DNA of 64,000 bases. Origin: Colias croceus (Eukaryota; Arthropoda; Insecta; Lepidoptera; Pieridae). Under the pieces are notes generated by a model that did not search any database, was not told where the DNA came from, and saw only the letters and a list, made by a program, of their open reading frames with translations. Both the position numbers and the translations under genes were made by a program. This document shows positions 25,147 to 34,002 of the stretch, piece after piece. Location of the stretch: contig NC_059552.1 of assembly GCF_905220415.1 (NCBI RefSeq), positions 10,369,001 through 10,433,000 on the forward strand, written 5' to 3'. The number at the start of each line of letters is the position of its first letter. Position 1 is the stretch's first letter.

Positions 25147-26558
25147 GATAGGTAATTTTATACAATGTTTAGTTAACTGGTCGGCCTTTAACCGCGAACC
25201 GATGTTATTGCCGAGTTAAGTATACATCGGCTGTCAAATAAATCGTAATCAAGTATTGTCTGTAATTGTATTGACAGTGGCTATTAAAACAAACAGTTCT
25301 AATAAATTAATATTGTTTTAATAATGGTGCATTTGTTTTTTAATGTGGTAGTAATATTTACATGAATACCTTATTGAATTTAGCTGTGTAATATTATTAT
25401 TACTCATGCAATATAAATAAACACGCACTATATAAGTAGTTAGACTTCGGTTTTTAAGAAAATCTTACCTATTGGAGAGCATAAAAAACAATCATATCTC
25501 TTCATTGGTTTATTGTATAATAGTAGACAAACAAAAAGACACATTCTGTGAATTCTTTTATTCTATAAATAGATAAATACTTAATTAATTTTCTATATTT
25601 AGAAATCAAATTAAACCCTAATACCCCTACAATTACTTTTATTCAGTTGAATTGATCGTATTTCGTCAAGTTTGATTTCCCACGGTAGCTTTGCGGTCAC
25701 CTGAAGTTAAACTATACTGTTCAATGACGTCAATGAAAACTATATTAATATACGTATCGTTTATAATATTATGTTATTATTTGTCCTTTCGTTTCCAAGT
25801 AAATAATCATTATCTATATTATATCAAGAAATGATAGGCGCGGCATTAGGGCATATTACCTATAACATACAAATGTGTATTTTATTGTTTTAATTTTTGT
25901 AAAGCATTATAAAATTGTATAGGTATTAAATAGATGAATACAAAAGACTACATCTGTTAGTATCTCATAATAAAATGCTTATTTTAATGTAAAATAATTG
26001 AAGGGATTTAAACATGTCACATTGTCGCAAAAATACTTAGTTAGTTCACTGTTTAGACAGACAAACAGTCCAAAAATCAAGTAAAAAATAAATACAATAA
26101 AATTTCAAATAATATCATCAATTTTTAATTAAATTAATAAAAAAAAATCAATATCAAATGAAGTATTTAATAAAATATGTTTTGCAGAAATTAAATACAG
26201 ATACCTGATTGACCAATCGCGTGCACTACACGTACACACGTAGGTACTCGAAGCACGTGTTTATCTGTTTTTTGATTAAAACAAAATCGATTGAATAAAT
26301 ATTTAAAATCTTTTTGTACCTATAATAGGATAAGTTTATATAGCCAGCCATACACTCATAAATAGGTAATCGTATTTGTTTTACCGTAGATATTTCTATT
26401 CATAACTATGAATAAAAAGAAGATTTTATATTTTGATAGACTTGTAAAAAGACTAAGGATTGCCATCAATTATAATTACATATTATATCTCTTATATTAA
26501 GTTTTCCAACAAAACATGAAGGGATTAATTCTTTAACTTGGCTAAAAACATCTATATA
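25147..26558. other. non-coding A+T-rich stretch
   Basis: No open frame of note and no element boundary recognised up to the TA that flanks the outer nested element. Confidence 0.45.
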
Positions 26559-27550
26559 CAGGGTGTAATCGTTAAGTGTGCACAAGCGATTATTCCGTAA
26601 CTATTGCAGATACTAAAAAACTTTAAACTGATATCGAAAGTACTTAACCTAATGAGTAAAATGGCCATAATAAATTTTTAAAAATAAAACGAGAAATATC
26701 CAAAAATGTTACATTAAACGCTCCCATACATTTTATTTCCCATATATTTTGTGTTCATAGCAGATTTTCGAAGTGATGTCCTCATTGTGCAATACAATGA
26801 GGAGCTCTATTTACAGATTCTAAATGAACTTCCCTTCAAATTTTCGAAGTAATTAAAGCAGAAAACAAAAAAAAGAAAGAAAAAGCTAAAATCTTTCATA
26901 TTAAATGTACTAGGTTGATCCGAAAGTAATGATAATTGGGTATTTCCTGTGCACATAAAAATATAAAATAAATGTTTTTTGCTTGCTCATGTATTCACTA
27001 AGTAATCACAAAAAAATCATATCAACAGGCCACGTTTCCAATTATTTACATTAATTTGAACGTGAACCGTGCGTGCCAGAATGTTTCCCGATGAAAAGAA
27101 GAAACAACGATTCGACATGTAGAGGGTAAATTTCTAAATTTTTAATGATATCAGGATAATTTTTTGTCACGTTTTGTGATCATGGACGTTACCCGATTTC
27201 ACCATGTTTATGCTGAAACCAAAAAACAATCAATGTCCTGGATGCGAGCTTCCAAAGTGACGATGAAGAAATTCAAAGTGAAAATCAGTAGGTTAGATTA
27301 AAGCGGTAGTTTTTTGAGACGCTGAAGTAAATAATTATGGTGGAATATTTTAAAAAGGTAGCCACTTTATTGGGCTCTTACTAAGTAAACAGACCAAATT
27401 AAAAGATTGCAATTGGGTAGTAAGGAAAAGAGACATGGCAAACTGCGGACCTGAACGCTGTTTCACCAAGACAACGCACCAGATCACAAAGCGTCAGTTG
27501 CGATGGCTGCCATTCAAAAATCGGCATTCCAAATGCTTGAACACCTACCC

Positions 27551-27642
27551 TGTACCACCAGCAATGTAGTACATACTAGCCAGAGTCGGAAATAAAACAC
27601 TCAAAAACGCTCTGACCGTATATTTGAGAGGGTTGCGGAACT
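27551..27642 (-). repeat. 3' LTR of the minus BEL element, distal part
   Basis: Ninety-two bases from the LTR terminus (TGTACCACCAGC on the + strand) to GTTGCGGAACT, where the Jockey element entered. Identical to 39319-39410. Confidence 0.95.
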
Positions 27643-27955
27643 CGCGCAGAGGGTCATCCACGCAGGCCTTCACAGGCCTCGGGGTAACTGTTCGGGGCGA
27701 CGGCCCCTTTCAGTGGTGGCAACGCCGCCTGCAACTACAGGCGGGGCACTGGGTGGGACCTAATGGTCCGAGGTGTCGTGTCCGGGAGGTGTCCTGCTGC
27801 AGTGCGATCGAGCCCGCGTGGTATCGCGGGCGATCTGCTAGCTGCTGCAGGGAGGAATGTCCGTGGGTGAAGCCACCCGCCACTTAGCGAGGTCGAGCCC
27901 GCCGGCAAAGTGCCGGGGGGCGCCCATCAGCCAGCGGCGAGGAAGCGGTCGTGTC
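27643..27955 (-). other. 3' untranslated region of the Jockey element
   Basis: A G+C-rich 313-base region with self-complementary stretches (for example GGCCTTCACAGGCC, GCGGGCG). It presumably carries the RT recognition structure. It ends bluntly at the target duplication without A residues. Confidence 0.6.
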
Positions 27956-30616
27956 CTAGGAGACTAGGTCACGTGGTAGGCCTCTTATGTCCGGCGGTCT
28001 CCGATGGTATGGCGCGATGCCCTGCAAATGCTGGGATCGCGCTCCGTCGGCGCGCGCGAACATAGAGGAACTCAGGCGACGAACGAAGTCGTCCAGGCTC
28101 TCCATGCGCAGGTCCCTGGAGATGACCTGATTCCGTACGAAGCGTGGTGCTCCGGAGATGGTGCGGAGCGCTAGCGACTGCTGCGCTCGCAGCGACTTGC
28201 GGTCCGTCTCGCTGGTCAGCGCGAACCACGCAGGGGCCGCATAGGTGAGTCGCGTGCGAACGTAGGCCTTGTAAATGCACAGCTTCGTACGGAGAGGCAG
28301 GTGAGACGCCAGCATGGGGCGGAGTATGTTCCGCACGGCGCGCGTCTGGGCAACCACGTTCTTCACATGGGGCCGCATCGAGAGTGTCTTGTCAATGGTC
28401 ACACCAAGGTACTTGGCCGTCGGTGACCATTCGACGTTCTCGCCCATGAGAGACACCGGGGGCGGCAGAAGGCGCGCCCGCCCGATGGAAATCGCCTGAG
28501 TTTTCCCCACGTTGACCTTGAGTCTCCAGTCCTCCAGCCATGAGGGAAGTGCATCCAGTGCTCGCTGCATCTTTACCGATGCATGCTTGGCGTTCAGCGA
28601 GGTGGTAATAAACGCAGCGTCGTCGGCATACAACGCTAGGATGGCTCCGCCAGCGACTGGAATGTCGTCCGTGTATCTGCTATAGCAGACGGGCGACAGG
28701 CAGCTTCCCTGGGGCACACCGGCTCGGATGGGGCGCTCTGTGGACAGAGCATTTTCAACCGCCACTTGAAAACGTCTGTCTTGCAGGAAGGTGGCCACAG
28801 TCTTAACTACTCGACGCGGAGTAGTAGACGTGGACAGCTTGTAGATGAGTCCGGTGTGCCATACGCGGTCGAACGCTTTCTCCATATCGAGGAATACTGC
28901 AACCGATTGTTCTCGCTTGTTGTAGGCGGCAGCGAGGTGGTGCAGTACTCTCGCCACTTGTAGAGTGGTGGAGTGTTCGGCGCGGAAACCGAACTGTTCG
29001 TCGCGTGGCTGAAGGTGGGGCGTAATGTGCAGCAGCAGTAGCTTCTCGAAGACTTTCGAGATTGACGACAGAAGGGTGATGGGACGGTAGCTCTCGGGTA
29101 GCAAGATATTTTTACCTTGTTTGGGAAGTAGGATGACTCGGCCGAGCTTCCACGGAGATGGAAAGTGCCCGGTACGGAGGATTCCGTTAAAGAGCCGCGT
29201 CAGCGTCGTGATGGCTCGCGGAGGAAGGTGACGCAGGGCTTCATTGGTGACTCGGTCCGGACCGGGGGCTTTGCGTAGTTTAGTTCGTCGAATCATCCTT
29301 TGGACTCGTCCAGGAGAGAACACGACGGGGTCTTCTGTCGGTGGTATCGGCGGTTCGAAGTAATCCTTCACCTGTCGCTCGATGGTCTCTACGTGCTGCA
29401 CATTCGCGGTCGGATTAGGCGTAAACTGCGTCTCCAGGAAGTCTGCAAAAATCTCCGCTCGGTCCTCGGCGCGGTAACGTGGGGTTCCGTCACCGGCCAT
29501 GAGGGGTCTAATCGGAGGGGGCTTCCTTGAGAGCTGGCGGCAAAGGCGGTGCATGCCGGACCAGTCATCGCCGGCTCGCTCGATGGCGGTGTGCCAAGAT
29601 TCGACTGCTACCGTTTCCAGTGCGTCCGAAATCTTGGCTGCCAGAGCGTTCAACCGCGTCTTCATGGTCGGGCATCGCAGATTTTGCCATAATCTTCGCA
29701 GCTTCCTCTTCTCCTCTAACATCGCTTGTATGTAGGCAGGGAGCTGGGGTTTCTTGCGAGTGGATGCAGCGTCGAGTCTGGACTCGCGAAGCGCATTGGA
29801 CAAGACTGCGCTGAAGTCCGTGGCGAGTCGGTCGACGTCTGCAGGGCTCTCGACTCTAAAGGACGGAGAATGTTCAGCCATGTGTTCGGCGAAGATTCTC
29901 CAGTCCTGGCGATGTTTCGGAGAAGGCAGTGATGTTGTCATCGGAGACAGTGTCAGCGTCATGAGGACGGCTTGGTGGTCGGAAATGAGGTGATCATCCA
30001 GGACGTCAAGCGACGGTGCGGCGACGAGGCCACGAGCAACTGCTATGTCGATGACGTCCGGAGTATGGGCTGCACAGTACGGGTAGTGCGTTGGGGCCTC
30101 TGGTCCTACCACTTCGTAGCCGTGGCGGTCTGCGTCGTCAAGGAGGCGTCTGCCGTCCGGGCTTACGGTGTTGGAGTTCCAGGCCGTGTGTTTCGCATTG
30201 AAGTCGCCAGCGAGGATCGTGGGCAGCGGCGAGTCCAGCAAGGTTCGGACATCAGCCACTGCGAGTCGATTCTGCGGCGGCTTGTAAAAAGCGAACACAC
30301 GAGTGGGCTGGCGGTCTACACAGATTTCTACGCCGAGGGCGTACGACGACTGTAACTGAGGTACTGGAAGTAGTTGGTGAATGACATTCCGACGGACCAG
30401 GACTGCTAATCCCCTGTAAGCAGTCCCGATCGGCGAGGTGTGGTCCTCCCGATAGACATAGTATCCGGAAACCTTCAACTTGTCTACCGGTCGGAGGTGT
30501 GTTTCGTTAACCAGGCCGATATCCACTTGACGTTGACAGAGCAAGGTTTTGAAGAGACGGGCTTTTTGCGCTGAGAGCCCGTCGGCGTTCCAAAATGCGA
30601 TGCGGAGCTCAGACAT
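27956..30616 (-). CDS. Jockey-type ORF2, endonuclease and reverse transcriptase
   Basis: The 886-residue protein nicks target DNA and copies the element RNA by target-primed reverse transcription. N-terminal AP-endonuclease-like domain, about residues 1-225: FWNADGL, NETHL, ILAGDFNAKHTAWNS and the ISDHQA motif. RT domain, about 440-720: LRKAPGPD, YRPITLLS, FLDMEKAFDRV, GVPQGSCLSP and LYADDAAF, with the catalytic Asp pair. The C-terminal region reads KYLGVTID, YKAYVRTRLTYAAPAW. The start ATG overlaps the ORF1 stop by eight bases (30609-30616), which suggests coupled reinitiation. The frame is complete and the length normal for the Jockey group. Its G+C-rich codons differ sharply from the neighbouring BEL frames. 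Confidence 0.93.
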   Translation of the reverse strand: MSELRIAFWNADGLSAQKARLFKTLLCQRQVDIGLVNETHLRPVDKLKVSGYYVYREDHTSPIGTAYRGLAVLVRRNVIHQLLPVPQLQSSYALGVEICVDRQPTRVFAFYKPPQNRLAVADVRTLLDSPLPTILAGDFNAKHTAWNSNTVSPDGRRLLDDADRHGYEVVGPEAPTHYPYCAAHTPDVIDIAVARGLVAAPSLDVLDDHLISDHQAVLMTLTLSPMTTSLPSPKHRQDWRIFAEHMAEHSPSFRVESPADVDRLATDFSAVLSNALRESRLDAASTRKKPQLPAYIQAMLEEKRKLRRLWQNLRCPTMKTRLNALAAKISDALETVAVESWHTAIERAGDDWSGMHRLCRQLSRKPPPIRPLMAGDGTPRYRAEDRAEIFADFLETQFTPNPTANVQHVETIERQVKDYFEPPIPPTEDPVVFSPGRVQRMIRRTKLRKAPGPDRVTNEALRHLPPRAITTLTRLFNGILRTGHFPSPWKLGRVILLPKQGKNILLPESYRPITLLSSISKVFEKLLLLHITPHLQPRDEQFGFRAEHSTTLQVARVLHHLAAAYNKREQSVAVFLDMEKAFDRVWHTGLIYKLSTSTTPRRVVKTVATFLQDRRFQVAVENALSTERPIRAGVPQGSCLSPVCYSRYTDDIPVAGGAILALYADDAAFITTSLNAKHASVKMQRALDALPSWLEDWRLKVNVGKTQAISIGRARLLPPPVSLMGENVEWSPTAKYLGVTIDKTLSMRPHVKNVVAQTRAVRNILRPMLASHLPLRTKLCIYKAYVRTRLTYAAPAWFALTSETDRKSLRAQQSLALRTISGAPRFVRNQVISRDLRMESLDDFVRRLSSSMFARADGARSQHLQGIAPYHRRPPDIRGLPRDLVS

Positions 30617-32492
30617 AAGAGGCGCAGAGCTCCGCGATGCAGCCCAAGATCAGCGGTATTGGGTCACGCTGTTCTTGGATAGCCACCAGCACCTGATTAA
30701 GAGTGCTGATAACCTTAGTCAGTCTGGGGTCCAGCGGCATCACACGCTTCGCCTTCGTCCCCTGTATGGGGGCGGCGACCACGGAGGGCTTGGACTTCTT
30801 GCTACGCTGCGTAGGCTGCGGCGCAACTGGTGGTGCAGAGCGCGGCCTAGAGGTAGATGCTGCCGGCAGAGCAGTAGGCGGTGCAGTGGTTGGTGGTGCA
30901 GTGGCTGGCGCTGCCAAAAGTGGCGCCGTAGGCTGTGCTGCTGGCGGCCGCGTTTGGGTGCGTTTGCCACGCTTACGGCGGCGTTTAGTCGTCGGCCCTG
31001 GCTGGTTGGCGGCAGCCATGAGCGAGCCAGGTGCATCGGCTTCAGTTGCGGGCACGCGCGCACTTGTAGCAGTGCGCGCGACGGTGCCCGCTCGGCGGTT
31101 GCGCGTCTCCTTCCGGAATATCGGACAGGTCGCGTTATTTGCCGTATGGGCGCCGCCGCAGTTGGCGCACGTTGGTGGTTCCTCGCGCGGACGCTGGCAT
31201 TCCTTTGCAGAGTGGTTCTCACCGCAACGCACACAGGCTATTGGCCGGTGGCAGTTTTGGGAGGAATGCCTAAATTGCTGGCATCGATGGCATTGCGCTG
31301 GCCCCTTTCTGCCGCGCCATGCCTCAATTGTGATCCCAGGCATACAGAGCAGTTCGCTCACCTCATAAATGCCTGGGATGAGGTCCGGAGTCCGCTGCAG
31401 TTGCGCGAACATCAGACAGCCCGGCCTACCTGGACGAGCGGGGATTGCACGCACGTGTTCCGGAGTAAACCCGAGCTCGCGCAGCTCTGTCTCCACTAGT
31501 GCCGGTTCTGTGTTAGCCGGCAGACCACGGATCGCTACTTTCACGCTTCTCTCAGCGGGCAGCGAGTAGCAGAACCAAGAGATTCCGGTGTTGCTCTCCA
31601 GCTGCGTAAGATAGCGCTGGATGAGTCGGAACTCCTGGTCTGTCTTTGGTATAAAACGGACACCCTTGCCAAATGGACGTCCGTTAGGAGTGTGCCCAAG
31701 GACCTTTTTTAGCTCCCTAAAGTGGGTCGGCCAGTCGGGCAGTGTCTCCACTATGAGAGGGGGGTAGCGGTTGGGCTGTTTGGTAGGTGGCGCGGCGCTT
31801 GCAGTGCCGGCAGCAGCAGAGGGGGAGGCAGAGGCTGCAGTGACGGTCGCAGTCGTATTAATGTTAGCGTTAGTCGCGGCGGGAGCGACGGCAGCGGAGC
31901 AGGTGGAGGGTGAGAGCGCTGGGGATTTTTGGGACGCGGCCATGCTCGCGTATGTCGGGCCGGTTGTCCCAATCTCCATAGGAGAGCCCGATGACATCGT
32001 CGGCATGTTCAGAGGAGGAGGCGGGGACGCTGTGAGAGTTTTCTCTCCTACTCTATGGGGAGGGGAGGGAAAGCGTCCCACAGGAATACCCGGTAAGGGG
32101 GCTGGGAAGCGCGGAGTACGTGGCAGTGGTGCCTGTGCGGCGCGCTTCAAAGTGCCCGGCGTTAGTGTGGCGGCGCTAGCCGGGGCCTGTTGACGACTCG
32201 GTGTGAGTGAGCGAGTAATTGAGGATACGGATTCGGTGGATTGGGCCGGCGATAACGTCAGTGGACTCGCCAGGAATGATTCATCGCCGGCTCCTGACTG
32301 AGGTTCCGACACCAACACAGGACGCCGGCCAGCTGCTGTTGAGCGGGCCACAATTGCGGCCTGGCCGGATGCGGCAATGGCGTCCAGGCCCATTTCAAGT
32401 GCGGCAACCGACCGACTATAGACCCTGCGGCCCAGTGCGCGCGGACGGGTCGCGCGTCGCTGCGGCAGCGGCGGCACGCTCGGCGGCGGCAT
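30609..32492 (-). CDS. Jockey-type ORF1, RNA-binding gag-like protein
   Basis: A 627-residue protein that should coat the element RNA and carry it to the nucleus. Residues 1-245 are low-complexity, rich in Pro, Ala, Ser and Thr. About 255-365 is a Jockey-gag-like fold (SVKVAIRGLPANTEPA, ELRELGFTPEHVR). About 385-450 holds three CCHC knuckles: CHRCQQFRHSSQNC, CVRCGENHSAKEC and CANCGGAHTANNATC. A basic Pro/Ala-rich tail follows (KRRRKRGKRTQ). ATG 32492 lies close to the end of the A+T-rich leader. No stops or frameshifts are seen. Antisense frames over the same region mirror its G+C-rich composition and are not taken as genes. Confidence 0.9.
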   Translation of the reverse strand: MPPPSVPPLPQRRATRPRALGRRVYSRSVAALEMGLDAIAASGQAAIVARSTAAGRRPVLVSEPQSGAGDESFLASPLTLSPAQSTESVSSITRSLTPSRQQAPASAATLTPGTLKRAAQAPLPRTPRFPAPLPGIPVGRFPSPPHRVGEKTLTASPPPPLNMPTMSSGSPMEIGTTGPTYASMAASQKSPALSPSTCSAAVAPAATNANINTTATVTAASASPSAAAGTASAAPPTKQPNRYPPLIVETLPDWPTHFRELKKVLGHTPNGRPFGKGVRFIPKTDQEFRLIQRYLTQLESNTGISWFCYSLPAERSVKVAIRGLPANTEPALVETELRELGFTPEHVRAIPARPGRPGCLMFAQLQRTPDLIPGIYEVSELLCMPGITIEAWRGRKGPAQCHRCQQFRHSSQNCHRPIACVRCGENHSAKECQRPREEPPTCANCGGAHTANNATCPIFRKETRNRRAGTVARTATSARVPATEADAPGSLMAAANQPGPTTKRRRKRGKRTQTRPPAAQPTAPLLAAPATAPPTTAPPTALPAASTSRPRSAPPVAPQPTQRSKKSKPSVVAAPIQGTKAKRVMPLDPRLTKVISTLNQVLVAIQEQRDPIPLILGCIAELCASYV

Positions 32493-32720
32493 GATTGCAG
32501 GATGTATTTATTTACATCTGGCCGCAATAAAAATTTTAATAACTCAAAAATAAACAAGTTATTTATGAATTATCAAATTATTCAATTAATTAATTGATTT
32601 TAATTAATCAATTAATTAATTATTTATTGATCAGCGAGCAGAACGCTGAGAACGAGACCAAACGACCAAGAACAAAGAACCAACAAATTCCTGAAAAGCA
32701 AACTGAGTCCAACAGAGTCC
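32493..32720 (-). promoter_or_regulatory. 5' untranslated region and presumed internal promoter of the Jockey element
   Basis: The 228 bases before ORF1 are A+T-rich, unlike the coding part. On the element strand they begin GGACTCTGTTGGACTCAGTTT; the TCAGTT is a plausible initiator for the internal promoter such elements use. Positions 32580-32625 consist of overlapping TTAATTAATTGATTTTAATTA palindromes. A function for these is not shown. Confidence 0.5.
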
Positions 32721-32731
32721 GTTGCGGAACT

Positions 32732-32878
32732 ACAGTACCATTTTGCTTATATCTAGTTACAAAAGAATAACACAAGCGCGATTCAAAAAACACAGCTTCT
32801 ACAACTAGCGTCATCTAGTATCAAATGATGGAACTAAACCATACTAAAACTTATACTATTAAACCAACGGTTTAGACA
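32732..32878 (-). repeat. 3' LTR of the minus BEL element, proximal part
   Basis: The remaining 147 bases of the 3' LTR, identical to 39411-39557, ending GTTTAGACA on the + strand. The second copy of the 11-bp Jockey target duplication, 32721-32731, adjoins it. Confidence 0.95.
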
Positions 32879-33039
32879 TACCGCCCGCCAAGGACGAATA
32901 GTCCTTCATAATACAAAAAATACAAGTGTGCAAAAAATACAGTAATACATAGAAGCAAATACATACATCTCTTTAAGGTAACAATTATTCTTTACTTATG
33001 TACGTCTAACATAATACATATATATTTTCTTTTTTACAT
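32879..33039 (-). promoter_or_regulatory. polypurine tract and 3' untranslated region of the minus BEL element
   Basis: On the minus strand, TTGGCGGGCGGTA ends against the first base of the 3' LTR and is the plus-strand primer tract, matching the tract of the + strand BEL element. It is preceded by the inverted pair GAAGGACTA..TCCTT. Confidence 0.7.
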
Positions 33040-34002
33040 TTATGTTTCTCTAACGGGCAACACACATAGTTTCGAAGTCGGTCTTTGTATGTGAGAACCC
33101 CTATATCTCAATGTGACAACACGTGTCACCTCATCATTACCCGGATGTAATTTTACCACCAATCCGTACATCCATTTCGCAGGAGGCAAATTGTCCTCCT
33201 TAACTAAGACCACGTCTCCTACCTTGATATCGGGAACCTTGCCTTTCCACTTGTACCTTTGAAAAAATTGGGTTAGACACTCTTGGGACCAACGCTTCCA
33301 AAAATGCTGGACCATCCTTTGGGTTAACTGCCAACGACGCAAATTGGAAATTTTCTCGTATTCAAAATTATTATCCGGAGCCATAATCAATGGCTCCCCT
33401 ATTAAAAAATGACCCGGTGTTAACGGGTTGGGATCACCTGAGTCGGAGCTAGCCACGGACAATGGTCGCGAATTGAGACACGCCTCAATTTGCACCAAGA
33501 CCGTCGCCAGCTCTTCATAAGTAAGAGTAGAATCGCCGATTACGCGACGCAGATGATGTTTAGTGCTCTTTATGCCTGCTTCCCACACTCCACCGAAATT
33601 TGGAGCATGAGGAGGAATAAAGCGCCACTCTGTACCATTGTTAGCCAATGATGATGCAATGTCAACTGGCATTTGGGATTTCTCAATTGCAAACAAATTC
33701 CGCAACTCCTTAGAAGCACCTACAAAATTGGTGCCGTTGTCACTCCACAACTGAATACAACGACCTCGTCTAGCAACAAAACGTTTGAAAGCTGCCAAAA
33801 AACCTTCTGAAGTAAGATCGGATACTGCTTCTATATGAACGGCTCTTGTGGCCATGCAAACAAAGAGACAAATATATCCTTTATAGGATTTATGGCCACG
33901 ACCCTTCGAAACGCGAATATTAATGGGACCAGCGTAATCAACACCTGAGTATAAAAACGGTTTTTGAGGTGTAACTCGGCAGGCAGGCAGCTGGCCCATC
34001 AA
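33040..34002 (-). CDS. BEL/Pao integrase part of pol, in a separate frame
   Basis: This 320-residue frame is the C-terminal third of pol. It inserts element cDNA into chromosomal DNA. DDE integrase core: first Asp in SGVDYAGPI, second in LWSDNGTNFVGAS, Glu in GVWEAGIKSTK. The C-terminal DUF5641-like region (LTPGHFLIGEP, WKGKVPDIKVGDVVLVKED, GNDEVTRVVTLRYRG) follows. The zinc-binding segment just before it (HANTMHGG, CVRCIRN) is encoded at the end of the upstream frame, so the two were one polyprotein. The upstream frame stops with AAT TGA at 33999-34004, while the family text (QLMGQLP) continues in the -1 frame. A one-base deletion near 34005 is the simplest cause. Confidence 0.9.
   Translation of the reverse strand: MMGQLPACRVTPQKPFLYSGVDYAGPINIRVSKGRGHKSYKGYICLFVCMATRAVHIEAVSDLTSEGFLAAFKRFVARRGRCIQLWSDNGTNFVGASKELRNLFAIEKSQMPVDIASSLANNGTEWRFIPPHAPNFGGVWEAGIKSTKHHLRRVIGDSTLTYEELATVLVQIEACLNSRPLSVASSDSGDPNPLTPGHFLIGEPLIMAPDNNFEYEKISNLRRWQLTQRMVQHFWKRWSQECLTQFFQRYKWKGKVPDIKVGDVVLVKEDNLPPAKWMYGLVVKLHPGNDEVTRVVTLRYRGSHIQRPTSKLCVLPVRET

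Larger units (their letters stand above)
27643..32720 (-). mobile_element. Jockey-type non-LTR retrotransposon, full length
   Basis: Bounded by the 11-bp target duplication GTTGCGGAACT at 27632-27642 and 32721-32731. The order on the minus strand is a 228-base A+T-rich 5' region, ORF1, ORF2 and a 313-base G+C-rich 3' region. The coding part is strikingly G+C-rich against the surrounding DNA. The 3' end (on its own strand ...CCCTCTGCGCG) has no poly(A) tail or simple-repeat tail, unusual for a Jockey-type LINE. Both frames are intact, so this may be an active element. It inserted into the LTR of an already young BEL copy. Confidence 0.92.

Noticed and set aside
30549..31499. A 316-codon + strand frame opposite Jockey ORF1
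   Set aside because: It is antisense to a well-supported gag-like ORF in G+C-rich DNA, where stops are rare; no domain is recognisable.
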